Part shown: positions 1 through 8,242 of the stretch, in pieces
Numbering within the stretch: position 1 is the stretch's first letter
Layout of the letters: each line of letters starts with the position of its first letter
Assembly: GCA_002315825.1 (NCBI GenBank)
Contig: DCIC01000145.1
Span: 13,858-31,244 of the forward strand
Source of the DNA: Bacteroidales bacterium UBA1736
GTDB lineage: Bacteria > Bacteroidota > Bacteroidia > Bacteroidales > UBA932
Direction of reading: 5' to 3'
DNA: 17,387 nt
Made by a program: the position numbers and the translations under genes
The notes under the pieces: model-generated
The model's input: only the letters and a program-made list of their open reading frames with translations
Database searches by the model: none
What the model was told of the DNA's origin: nothing

Positions 1-902
1 ATGCCGCCATAAATGCTTACCTTGTCAGCCTCATAAGCTGCCTGCCAAGCCTCCTCTATTGTCTTTCCAATCGCTGCTCCACAAGGATTCATATGTTTAA
101 GACCCAAGCAGAAAGGCTCCTCGAAATCACGGAGGACGCTCAGAGCGGCGTTTGCATCCTGAATATTATTGTACGAAAGTTCCTTTCCCTGAATCTGAGT
201 TGCAAAAGCAAGTGAGAAAGGCTCGCTCTGGAGTGCAGAATAAAACTTGGCCTCCTGATGAGGATTCTCGCCGTAACGCAGAGGCTGCTTAAGGTCAAAC
301 TCAAGGAAGAGTTTTTCATTGAGCCCGGCCTTCTCTCTCATATATGTAGCGATGCAGCTGTCATACTCTGCTGTATGGGTATATGCTTTTGCTGAAAGTT
401 TCAGACGGGTCTGGGGAAGAGTATTGCCATATTGTGCTATCTCATCGAGAACCTGGTCATAGTCAGCGGGATCACATACAATAGATACATCTCTCCAATT
501 CTTGGCAGCGCTGCGAACCATAGAAGGACCACCGATATCGATATTCTCAATCGCATCCTCCATAGTCACGCCGGGTTTTGCGATGGTCTGACGGAAAGGA
601 TACAGATTGACACAGACAAGTTCGATTGTCTGGATTCCATTCTCCTTAAGTGTCTCCATATGAGCGGGGACATCACGGCGAGCCAGGATACCTCCGTGCA
701 CCTTGGGATGAAGAGTCTTCACTCTTCCGTCACAAATCTCGGGAAAGCCGGTGACCTCACTGATACCTATGGTCTTTACACCGCTTTCATCCAGCAATTT
801 CTGCGTTCCTCCGGTTGCGATGATCTCCCAACCGAGCTTCTGTAGCCCCTGAACAAAAGGAACCAGTCCTGTTTTATCACTTACACTGACAAGTGCTCTC
901 AT
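1..902 (-). CDS. purH: Bifunctional AICAR transformylase / IMP cyclohydrolase PurH (C-terminus cut by window edge)
   Basis: PurH catalyses the last two steps of IMP synthesis: formylation of AICAR with 10-formyl-THF, then ring closure. Exactly 300 codons are present, from the ATG at 902 to the left edge, where the frame is still open. The N-terminal MGS-like cyclohydrolase domain covers about residues 1-130, with SVSDKTGL at 6-13, ATGGT at 29-33 and DGRVKTLHPKVHGG at 58-71. The transformylase domain begins near residue 200 with LRYGENPHQ (208-216) and the catalytic Lys-His pair in KHMNPCG (269-275). Full-length family members have a little over 500 residues, so roughly the last 200 are missing. 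The start lies 11 bases after the purM stop, which makes it the most distal gene of the operon visible here. No frameshift or lost motif was seen in the visible part. Confidence 0.96.
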   Translation of the reverse strand, partial: MRALVSVSDKTGLVPFVQGLQKLGWEIIATGGTQKLLDESGVKTIGISEVTGFPEICDGRVKTLHPKVHGGILARRDVPAHMETLKENGIQTIELVCVNLYPFRQTIAKPGVTMEDAIENIDIGGPSMVRSAAKNWRDVSIVCDPADYDQVLDEIAQYGNTLPQTRLKLSAKAYTHTAEYDSCIATYMREKAGLNEKLFLEFDLKQPLRYGENPHQEAKFYSALQSEPFSLAFATQIQGKELSYNNIQDANAALSVLRDFEEPFCLGLKHMNPCGAAIGKTIEEAWQAAYEADKVSIYGG

Positions 903-913
903 ATTATTTCTTT

Positions 914-1948
914 TTATTGTTTCATTATGATATTGACACCGGGGACATCCGTTACCTTTCCGATAACAGAAGCCTTCTCCCCGTGGGACGCAAGGATGTC
1001 GATAGCCTTCTGAGCCTCACTTTCGTCAAGGACGGCAATCATACCTATTCCCATATTGAAGATATTGAACATCTCCCTGTGAGGGATTCCTCCCCATTTT
1101 TCAAGCATTTGGAATACCGGAAGGATCTCCCAGCTGCCCTCATTGATTTCCAGACCCTGACCTTCGTGAAGGACTCTTGGGATATTCTCATCAAAACCGC
1201 CTCCTGTAATATGGCAGATACCGTGTACATCACACTTTCTGATGACATCGAGGACTTGCTTTACATATATTCTCGTAGGAGTCAGTAGTACTTCCCCAAG
1301 CTTGCGCCCACCAAACTCGGGAATCTGCTCATCGAAATTCAGGCCGCTGTCAGCGACAATCTTTCTGACGAGACTGAAGCCGTTGGAGTGAACTCCCGTA
1401 GATGCTATACCGACAAGTACATCTCCGGACTTAACCTTACTTCCATCTATCAGCTTGGATTTCTCTACCACACCTGTCGTGTATCCCGCGATATCATATT
1501 CACCGTCAGAATACATTCCCGGCATCTCTGCAGTCTCTCCGCCTACAAGGGCACAACCTGCCTGACGGCAACCTTCTGCCACACCGGCCACAATAGCCTC
1601 AACCTTCTCGGGGATGTTATGTCCAAGTGCGACATAATCCAGGAAAATAAGAGGCTCAGCTCCTTGAGCGAGAACGTCATTGACACACATAGCAACGGCA
1701 TCGATACCTATGGTGTCGTGTTTGTCCATTGCAAAGGCTATCTTGAGTTTGGTCCCGACACCGTCAGTTCCGCTGACAAGGACAGGTTCCTTGATGCCGA
1801 GAGTAGAAAGATCGAACATTCCTCCGAAAGATCCGATATTTCCCATCGATCCAACTCTGGATGTAGATGCCACATGCTGTTTGATTCGGCGGACAACTTC
1901 ATATCCCGCCTCCAGGTTCACACCTGCATTTTCGTAAGTCTTTGCCAT
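914..1948 (-). CDS. purM: Phosphoribosylformylglycinamidine cyclo-ligase (AIR synthetase) PurM
   Basis: This 344-residue protein is of normal length for PurM, which closes the imidazole ring of FGAM using ATP to give AIR. Family signatures are clear: SGTDGVGTKL at 59-68, the DTIGID / AMCVND segment at 78-91, QGAEPLFxxDY-like sequence near 95-105, and GGETAEMPGMY at 136-146, which forms part of the ATP site of this PurM/PurL-fold family. GIGMI near residue 302 fits the C-terminal domain. Its start lies two codons after the purF stop and in the same reading frame. purH follows after 11 bases. It acts directly after PurL, encoded in the same operon. I see nothing missing or altered in its key motifs. 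Confidence 0.97.
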   Translation of the reverse strand: MAKTYENAGVNLEAGYEVVRRIKQHVASTSRVGSMGNIGSFGGMFDLSTLGIKEPVLVSGTDGVGTKLKIAFAMDKHDTIGIDAVAMCVNDVLAQGAEPLIFLDYVALGHNIPEKVEAIVAGVAEGCRQAGCALVGGETAEMPGMYSDGEYDIAGYTTGVVEKSKLIDGSKVKSGDVLVGIASTGVHSNGFSLVRKIVADSGLNFDEQIPEFGGRKLGEVLLTPTRIYVKQVLDVIRKCDVHGICHITGGGFDENIPRVLHEGQGLEINEGSWEILPVFQMLEKWGGIPHREMFNIFNMGIGMIAVLDESEAQKAIDILASHGEKASVIGKVTDVPGVNIIMKQ

Positions 1949-1954
1949 TATCTT

Positions 1955-3307
1955 TTATTTTGTTATCTCATTGTACAATGCTGTGGGATAATCCCCAGTA
2001 AAACAAGCCATACAAGGCTCAGCGCATCCGAAGCAGGATGCATTGGTCGACTCTGGGCTCAGAAAGCCGAGAGAGTCGGCGCCTATGGCCTGGCAAGCCT
2101 CCTCGAGAGTCCTGTGCGAGCAGAGGAGTTCTTCTGGAGTGGATGTATCCACTCCGTAGAAACAAGGATGAGTCATCATCGGGCTCGCAATGCGTACGTG
2201 CACTTCCTTTGCGCCTGCCTCTCGGAGAAGCTTGACAATCTTCAGCGAAGTGGTTCCCCGCACAATCGAATCATCCACAAGAGCGATACGCTTGCCGCTG
2301 ACAATACTTTTCACCGGAGACAACTTCATCTTGACTCCAAGCTCACGCATTTCCTGAACCGGCTGGATGAAAGTACGTCCCACATATTTATGTTTGATGA
2401 GTCCCATCTCGTATGGTATGCCGCTCTCCTCGCTGAATCCCATAGCGGCGCTCAGACTGGACTCAGGAACGCCAACAACGATATCGGCCTCAACGGGGTT
2501 CTCTCTATAGAGTCTGCGCCCGGCCTCTTTCCTGTATGCGTGCACATTGCATCCATCAATGTCACTGTCAGGTCTGGCAAAATAGATATACTCCATTGAG
2601 CACATTCTGTGCTTGCTGAAACGGGAATACTGACGGGTACGAAGTCCCTTGTCATCTATTGTGACTATCTCCCCCGGAGTAATGTCACGGATAAATGTAG
2701 CGCCTATGATATCGAAAGCGCAGGACTCGCTGCTGACAACATATCCGTCAGCGAGCTTACCCAGACAAAGAGGTTTTATTCCATACTTGTCGCGGCAGGC
2801 ATACAAACGGTTCTTAGTCATTATGATAAAGGAAAAACCACCTTCCATCATATTGAGAGCGTTCACAATATTGACAATACGATCCTCGTTGCCGTCCTTT
2901 TTGATAAGATGGGCAAGGATTTCACTGTCGGTGGCAGTCTGGAATATAGTGCCGTGATCTTCAAGATAGTCAGCAAGCTGTCTAGAGTTCACTACATTTC
3001 CATCACCCGCAATAGCGAAGTCTCCGGATTTGTGATGAAAGAACAGAGGTTGGACATTGTCAAGTCCTCCGTGGCTGACATTGGCATAGCGGACTGCACC
3101 GATACCGATATTGCCCTCGAGATGGGAAATGCTGGCAGGATCGAAAATCTTGTCCATCAAGCCGAGGCCCCTGAAACGGCGGCATTGGCCCGTGGAATCG
3201 AAAGTCGCAATTCCAGCCCCCTCCTGGCCACGGTGTTGGAGATTGTGAAGCCCATAATAAATAACCGTCGAGGCGCTGCTCACACCATATACACCAATAA
3301 CTCCCAT
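1955..3307 (-). CDS. purF: Amidophosphoribosyltransferase homologue PurF lacking the N-terminal catalytic cysteine
   Basis: This 450-residue protein aligns along its whole length with the Bacillus-type Fe-S PurF, which makes phosphoribosylamine from PRPP and glutamine as the first committed purine step. The Ntn-hydrolase domain (about 1-230) keeps YYGLHNLQHRGQEGAG (17-32), Arg73 and Asp127. The phosphoribosyltransferase domain keeps the PRPP loop ALVDDSIVRGTTS (342-354). Cysteines 236, 382, 432 and 435 match the B. subtilis 4Fe-4S ligands. The family normally exposes Cys1 after removal of Met or a propeptide. Here the start Met sits at that place and is followed by GVIGVYG, and no longer start is possible because the purC1 stop TAA lies in frame two codons upstream. 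The usual HNGN oxyanion motif reads GDGN (101-104). I infer that it cannot use glutamine itself but may use ammonia. The family assignment is firm; the activity is uncertain. Confidence 0.93.
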   Translation of the reverse strand: MGVIGVYGVSSASTVIYYGLHNLQHRGQEGAGIATFDSTGQCRRFRGLGLMDKIFDPASISHLEGNIGIGAVRYANVSHGGLDNVQPLFFHHKSGDFAIAGDGNVVNSRQLADYLEDHGTIFQTATDSEILAHLIKKDGNEDRIVNIVNALNMMEGGFSFIIMTKNRLYACRDKYGIKPLCLGKLADGYVVSSESCAFDIIGATFIRDITPGEIVTIDDKGLRTRQYSRFSKHRMCSMEYIYFARPDSDIDGCNVHAYRKEAGRRLYRENPVEADIVVGVPESSLSAAMGFSEESGIPYEMGLIKHKYVGRTFIQPVQEMRELGVKMKLSPVKSIVSGKRIALVDDSIVRGTTSLKIVKLLREAGAKEVHVRIASPMMTHPCFYGVDTSTPEELLCSHRTLEEACQAIGADSLGFLSPESTNASCFGCAEPCMACFTGDYPTALYNEITK

Positions 3308-3310
3308 AAT

Positions 3311-4033
3311 TTATGCTTCTCTGATTTTGGATACTCTATCGTAAACTTCTTTATAGGATGCAACTACATCACTCAAGTCCTTACGGAAACGGTCCTTGTC
3401 AAGGATATTTCCTGTTTTTATATCCCAGAACCGGCAAGTGTCGGGACTGATTTCATCAGAAATGATGATCTCACCCGTATCCACCTTGCGGCCGAATTCA
3501 AGCTTGATATCGACCAGTTCGATTCCCGCCTTGGCAAGGAATGGCTTGAGGATATCATTTACTTTTTCGGCAACGGCATACATACCTTGCAGCTCCTGAT
3601 AACTTACTATCCCGAGAGCCACTGCGTGATGGTCATTGATAAGGGGGTCCGCCTTGCGGGTATTGTTGAGGCGAAGGTCATAGATAGTATTGACGGGCTT
3701 CATTCCCTCTTCAACTCCAAGCAGGGTTGAAAGAGACCCGGCAATTCGGTTACGGACGCACAATATAAGGGGAATAAGCTCCACTTTGTAGCAAAGTTGC
3801 TCATTATCACCTACTTCCTCAATAAAATGCGTTTTAACTCCGTTTCGGTTCAGCTCTCCCATCAGGGCCGCTGAAATATGATTGTCCAAGACTCCCTTTC
3901 CCTTGAACACAGCTCGCTTGATGCTGTTGAAGGCCAATGTCACGTCATTGTAGGAAATGATGACCTTGGTGGAATCATCGGTTGCGAAAATCTGCTTTTC
4001 GTTGCCGTCGAATATCAATTCGCTCTTTTGCAT
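3311..4033 (-). CDS. purC: SAICAR synthase homologue, canonical bacterial type, with altered substrate-site lysines (PurC copy 1)
   Basis: SAICAR synthase joins CAIR and aspartate using ATP. This 240-residue protein has the normal length and the overall layout of the Bacillus/E. coli type: RNRIAGS (94-100), ADPLINDHH (128-136), VDIKLEFG (174-181) and DEISPDTCRFWD (193-204). Two positions that are lysine in the E. coli and Bacillus proteins are changed. The first Lys of the GKAK motif is Asn11 (DGNEK), and the Lys of the LKND / YKDD motif is Asn123 (RLNNT). The KRLG after AGS reads TLLG. It lies 7 bases after purL and only TAA-ATT before purF, in the same frame as purF. The operon also has a second, different purC at 8243-8926 that keeps both lysines. 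This copy may be a weak enzyme, a specialised paralogue or a partner of the adjacent PurF; the sequence does not settle which. Confidence 0.88.
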   Translation of the reverse strand: MQKSELIFDGNEKQIFATDDSTKVIISYNDVTLAFNSIKRAVFKGKGVLDNHISAALMGELNRNGVKTHFIEEVGDNEQLCYKVELIPLILCVRNRIAGSLSTLLGVEEGMKPVNTIYDLRLNNTRKADPLINDHHAVALGIVSYQELQGMYAVAEKVNDILKPFLAKAGIELVDIKLEFGRKVDTGEIIISDEISPDTCRFWDIKTGNILDKDRFRKDLSDVVASYKEVYDRVSKIREA

Positions 4034-4040
4034 TGTTAAG

Positions 4041-7000
4041 TTATTTTTTCCTGAAATAGTTTACAGCATTGACAAACAGAGGCTGATCAGGATTGTCACT
4101 CATATTCTTGAAAACATTACGCTCATAGCGCTCAGAATGGCCCATCTTTCCCAGTATCTGCCCGTCGGGACTTATGATACCCTCTATGGAGTAGTAAGAG
4201 CCGTTGGGGTTGTAAGGAGACTCCATAGTGACTTCGGAAGTGAAAGGATTGACATACTGGAATGCGACCTGACCGTTCTCGAAGAGCTCCTTTGCCATTG
4301 TCTCACCGACAACGAACTTGCCCTCACCGTGGCTGACTGCAATCGAATGAGTATCACCCACTTTCATTCCGGCAAGCCAAGGAGAGTCCGTAGTTGAAAT
4401 ACGTGTCGTTATGATCTGCGATACGTGACGGTTGATATCGTTCCTGAAGAGAGTGGGAGAATCCTTTGTGACAGACCCAAGCTTGCCATATGGCAAAAGT
4501 CCACTCTTTACGAGAGCCTGGAAGCCGTTGCAGATACCGATAATGAGACCTCCACGGGCAATGAGTTTTTCTATTTCTTCTGCAATGTCCTTATTGTTCA
4601 AGACATTCACGATAAACTTGGCGCTACCGTCCGGCTCATCTCCCATTGAGAATCCTCCACTCAGCGCAAGTATCTGACATTCAGCGATATTACGCTTCAT
4701 CTCAGCAATCGAATCCAAAACGTCCTCAGCAGTCAGATTGCGGAACACTGAATTTCTCACCTCAGCCCCCGCTACGCGGAAAGCCTTGGCTGTGTCATAG
4801 TCACAGTTGGTGCCGGGGAAAGCGGGAAGGAATACGACAGGGTGCTCGATGGGGCCTCCCTTATATGAGGGTTGTTTGTATGAAGCCTTGGACTTGCCGG
4901 TAATAAGCGCTTTATGACTTGGCTTTGATACAGAAGGATATACCTTTGAGAAAGGAAGACCGGCTGACTCCATCAAATGCTCAATTGCAATCTTCTCCCC
5001 ATTGATATGCAGATATCCGTCCTCTCCGTCTGTCACCTCTCCAAGATATACTGCTGAAGGGAAATCGAGAGGCTTCTCACTCTCGACAAGTATTGATCCG
5101 TAATTGTACGAGAACAATTCCTTCTCGTCTATGTTGATTTTGACGCCGAACAGATTTCCGAATGACATCTTGGCGATAGCCTCTGCCACACCTCCGAAAC
5201 CGATGGAATAAGCGGATACGATGTTCTTGGCAATAATCTGAGAATGTACATATTCCCAGTTCTTCTTGAGAGCCTCGACATCTGGCATATAGTTATCCAG
5301 AGCGGTGTGCTTGACCAGATACAACTTATTGCCCTCCCACTTAAGATCGGGAGATATCACATCGTTGGCATTCACAGTAGTGATACCGAAAGCAATAAGG
5401 GTAGGAGGCACGCTGATATGCTCGAATGTGCCGCTCATTGAGTCTTTTCCTCCGATTGAAGGAAGGCCGAATCCGACCTGCATCTTGAGGGCACCGAGAA
5501 GTGCGCTGAGAGGTTTTCCCCAGCTGTGAGGATCGGATGTCATTCTTTCAAAATACTCCTGATAAGAGAATCTCATATGGGAATAATCACCACCTGCAGC
5601 CACAACCTTTGCGCAGGACTCCACAACCGAGTATGCAGCACCGTGATAAGGACTCCAAGAAGCGATAAAAGGATTGTATCCGAAGGACATCATACTTGCA
5701 GTATCAGTGTAGCCCTGTACAGGGAGCTTCTGTACTGATACCTGGGTCTCTGTATTCTGAGTCTCACCTCCGAAAGGCATAAGGACGGTTGAGCGTCCGA
5801 TGGTAGAGTCGAACATCTCGATAAGGCCCTTTTGGGATGTCACATTGGGATCGTGCATCAAGTTCTCAAATTTGTCTTTGAGATTGGCCCCCGGAATATT
5901 CTGCTCGAATGGATCCTTGTCCTCAACTGCCAGAATTGTTGCCTTTGCAAAGTGACGCGCACCTGCGCTGTCGATAAAATCTCGTCTGAGATCAGCTGCA
6001 AGTTTGCCCGCATTGAACATACGCATACGACCGGAGTCTGTGACATCAGCGACATATGTCACCTCTACATTCTCACTGTTGCAATACTTTTCAAACTCCT
6101 CTCTGTCCTTCGCCTCAACCACAACTGCCATCCTTTCCTGCGACTCGCTGATGGCAAGTTCGGTAGAATTGAGGCCGGAATATTTGACCGGAACCCTGTC
6201 CAGATAAATGTCCAGACCGGGAGCAAGCTCTCCGATAGCAACACTCACACCTCCGGCTCCGAAGTCATTGGATTTCTTGATTAGACGAGTGACTTCAGGA
6301 CGGCGGAACAGTCTCTGGAGCTTACGCTCCTCGGGAGCATTACCCTTTTGAACCTCGCTTCCGCAAGACTCAAGAGAGGCTTCCGTATGTTCCTTTGATG
6401 ATCCTGTTGCTCCACCGATTCCGTCACGTCCGGTGCGCCCTCCCAGAAGTAGGATAACATCTCCCGCAGCGGGGCTCTCCCTACGGACATTCTCCGCCTT
6501 TACGGCGCCGACAACCGCACCCACTTCAAGACGCTTTGCCGTGTACCCCTCGTGGAATATCTCCCTGACGTGAGTGGTGGCAAGTCCTATCTGATTACCG
6601 TAGCTGGAATATCCGGATGCAGCCTTGCGGCTTATGACGCACTGAGGGAGTTTTCCCTCGAGCGTTTCATTGACAGGCTTATAAATATCACCGGCTCCGG
6701 TAACGCGCATAGCCTGATATACATAAGAACGTCCTGAAAGAGGATCTCGGATCGCGCCGCCAAGACAGGTGGAAGCACCTCCGAAAGGCTCGATCTCAGT
6801 CGGGTGGTTATGTGTCTCGTTCTTGAACTGCAGGAGCCATCTCTCTTTCTGAGAGTCAACGTCAACATCCACAAAAATGCTGCAGGCATTGTTCTCCTCG
6901 CTCTGCTCAAGATCCTCCAAAAGGCCTTTTTTGCGCAGATACCTTGCGCCTATCGTCGCAAGCTCCATCAAACAGAGGCTCTTGCCTTCTCGTCCGAGTT

Positions 7001-7766
7001 CCTTGCGGATTGAATGGAATTCTCCGAGTTCGGACTCAATTTCAGATTTAATGAAAGAATCATCGACTTTGATTTCCTCAAGCTCTGTAGTGAATGTCGT
7101 GTGACGGCAATGGTCACTCCAATAGGTATCAAGAATACGCAATTCCGTCTCACTTGGGTCACGCCCCTCTCCCTTGAAATAATTCACCACCTCCCGGAGA
7201 TCATCGGTATTCATTGCAAGACCCCAGCTTGAGCAGAAGCCCTTGAAATCCTCCTCCTTCATATCGACAAAGCCCTCCAATGAGGCCAGAGGCTTTACAT
7301 CGGCCTTCTCCGCGGGAGCAAGTTTACTGAGATCCTTCTGTCTGGATTCCACTGCATTGATATAATAGTGGCGTACCGATGAGAGGTCCTTTTCTGTCAT
7401 ATCATCATCAAAGATGATAAGTCTTGAACTGCGGATCTGAACATCAGCGGACGGATCCAGAAGATGGACACAGTCAACGGCTGAGGACGCTCTCTGGTCA
7501 AACTGCCCGGGGATATACTCCACTGCAAGATATTTCTTGCCTTCTAGGCTGCACTCGAGACTTACCTTGTCGGTAACCTTCTCACCGAAGACAGTGTACT
7601 TGCACTTTTCTACAAGATCCTCGGTAAAACCGAAGAGATCATATACATTGAGGAGTCTGAGCTCCCTGATTGACAACGAGAGATTTTCATTGAGTTCTTT
7701 GCGGAGGCTGTCGGCCTCCACCTGAAACTCGGAATACTTTTCAACGAATATTCGATAATTCTTCAT
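4041..7766 (-). CDS. purL: Phosphoribosylformylglycinamidine synthase, large single-chain PurL with fused glutaminase domain
   Basis: This 1,241-residue enzyme converts FGAR, glutamine and ATP to FGAM. An N-terminal PurS-like region (about 1-150) precedes the synthetase core. The core carries DTYWSDHCRHTTF (213-225), NETHNHPTEIEPFGGA (316-331), GGRTGRDGIGGATGSS (442-457) and SNDFGAGGVSVAIGE (499-513). A class I glutaminase domain starts near 975 with PAFPGTNCDYD. It has the nucleophile Cys1079 in GICNG and the His1210/Glu1212 pair in GHSER, so glutaminase function looks intact, unlike in the neighbouring PurF. I chose the ATG at 7766, 7 bases after the purE stop. A longer reading to 7838 would overlap purE by 65 bases and add 24 residues with no family match. 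purC1 follows after 7 bases. From memory it resembles the single-chain form seen in Bacteroides and clostridia. Confidence 0.97.
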   Translation of the reverse strand: MKNYRIFVEKYSEFQVEADSLRKELNENLSLSIRELRLLNVYDLFGFTEDLVEKCKYTVFGEKVTDKVSLECSLEGKKYLAVEYIPGQFDQRASSAVDCVHLLDPSADVQIRSSRLIIFDDDMTEKDLSSVRHYYINAVESRQKDLSKLAPAEKADVKPLASLEGFVDMKEEDFKGFCSSWGLAMNTDDLREVVNYFKGEGRDPSETELRILDTYWSDHCRHTTFTTELEEIKVDDSFIKSEIESELGEFHSIRKELGREGKSLCLMELATIGARYLRKKGLLEDLEQSEENNACSIFVDVDVDSQKERWLLQFKNETHNHPTEIEPFGGASTCLGGAIRDPLSGRSYVYQAMRVTGAGDIYKPVNETLEGKLPQCVISRKAASGYSSYGNQIGLATTHVREIFHEGYTAKRLEVGAVVGAVKAENVRRESPAAGDVILLLGGRTGRDGIGGATGSSKEHTEASLESCGSEVQKGNAPEERKLQRLFRRPEVTRLIKKSNDFGAGGVSVAIGELAPGLDIYLDRVPVKYSGLNSTELAISESQERMAVVVEAKDREEFEKYCNSENVEVTYVADVTDSGRMRMFNAGKLAADLRRDFIDSAGARHFAKATILAVEDKDPFEQNIPGANLKDKFENLMHDPNVTSQKGLIEMFDSTIGRSTVLMPFGGETQNTETQVSVQKLPVQGYTDTASMMSFGYNPFIASWSPYHGAAYSVVESCAKVVAAGGDYSHMRFSYQEYFERMTSDPHSWGKPLSALLGALKMQVGFGLPSIGGKDSMSGTFEHISVPPTLIAFGITTVNANDVISPDLKWEGNKLYLVKHTALDNYMPDVEALKKNWEYVHSQIIAKNIVSAYSIGFGGVAEAIAKMSFGNLFGVKINIDEKELFSYNYGSILVESEKPLDFPSAVYLGEVTDGEDGYLHINGEKIAIEHLMESAGLPFSKVYPSVSKPSHKALITGKSKASYKQPSYKGGPIEHPVVFLPAFPGTNCDYDTAKAFRVAGAEVRNSVFRNLTAEDVLDSIAEMKRNIAECQILALSGGFSMGDEPDGSAKFIVNVLNNKDIAEEIEKLIARGGLIIGICNGFQALVKSGLLPYGKLGSVTKDSPTLFRNDINRHVSQIITTRISTTDSPWLAGMKVGDTHSIAVSHGEGKFVVGETMAKELFENGQVAFQYVNPFTSEVTMESPYNPNGSYYSIEGIISPDGQILGKMGHSERYERNVFKNMSDNPDQPLFVNAVNYFRKK

Positions 7767-7773
7767 AACAATT

Positions 7774-8241
7774 TTAAAGTTCAGTCTGAAGGACTTTTTC
7801 AGCTTGATTCTTACGATATTCCGCCAATTTGGCCGCAAGAGGCTTGTCCTGAAGAGCGAAGATTGCTATTGCATACAATGCAGCATTCTTTGCGCCATTG
7901 ATTGCCATTGTGGCAACAGGAATGCCGGAGGGCATCTGGACAATGGAAAGAAGCGAGTCCATACCATTGAGGGCTGCACTCTTTATAGGAATACCGATTA
8001 CTGGAAGAGTTGTCATTGCGGCTGCCATTCCGGGAAGATGGGCGGCACCGCCGGCACCTGCAATCACGATGTCCACCCCACGTTGAGGAGCGGACTGCAT
8101 ATACTCACAAAAGTAAGCAGGGGTACGATGTGCGCTAATGACCTTCTTTTCATACTCCACACCAAACTCATCAAGTATGGCACAAGCGCCCGACATTACT
8201 TCCCAGTCGCTTTTGGAGCCCATTATTATGCTGACTTTCAT
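7774..8241 (-). CDS. purE: N5-carboxyaminoimidazole ribonucleotide mutase PurE
   Basis: This 155-residue PurE interconverts carboxylated AIR forms to give CAIR. It shows the GSKSD motif (8-12), SAHRTP with the catalytic His38 (36-41), AGAGGAAHLPGM (61-72) and LNGMDSLLSIVQMPSGIPVAT (91-111). Overall it is nearest to class I, which uses N5-CAIR made by PurK, although class II enzymes that carboxylate AIR directly are hard to exclude by eye. No purK is present here. The ATG at 8241 lies one base after the purC2 stop. A reading from a TTG at 8253 would overlap purC2 and add only four residues, so I rejected it. purL starts 7 bases downstream. Length and motifs are normal. Confidence 0.96.
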   Translation of the reverse strand: MKVSIIMGSKSDWEVMSGACAILDEFGVEYEKKVISAHRTPAYFCEYMQSAPQRGVDIVIAGAGGAAHLPGMAAAMTTLPVIGIPIKSAALNGMDSLLSIVQMPSGIPVATMAINGAKNAALYAIAIFALQDKPLAAKLAEYRKNQAEKVLQTEL

Positions 8242-8242
8242 A

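Noticed and set aside
1388..2599. A 403-residue open frame on the plus strand opposite purM and purF
   Set aside because: It is antisense to two highly conserved enzymes, crosses their junction, and its protein shows no family motif. It is a codon-bias shadow.
2609..3730. A 373-residue plus-strand open frame opposite purF and purC1
   Set aside because: Same reason: it lies fully opposite conserved genes and crosses their boundary without any recognisable domain.
7767..7838. A 24-residue N-terminal extension of PurL
   Set aside because: It overlaps the purE 3' end, and the basic extension does not match the PurL N-terminus, which fits from the ATG at 7766.
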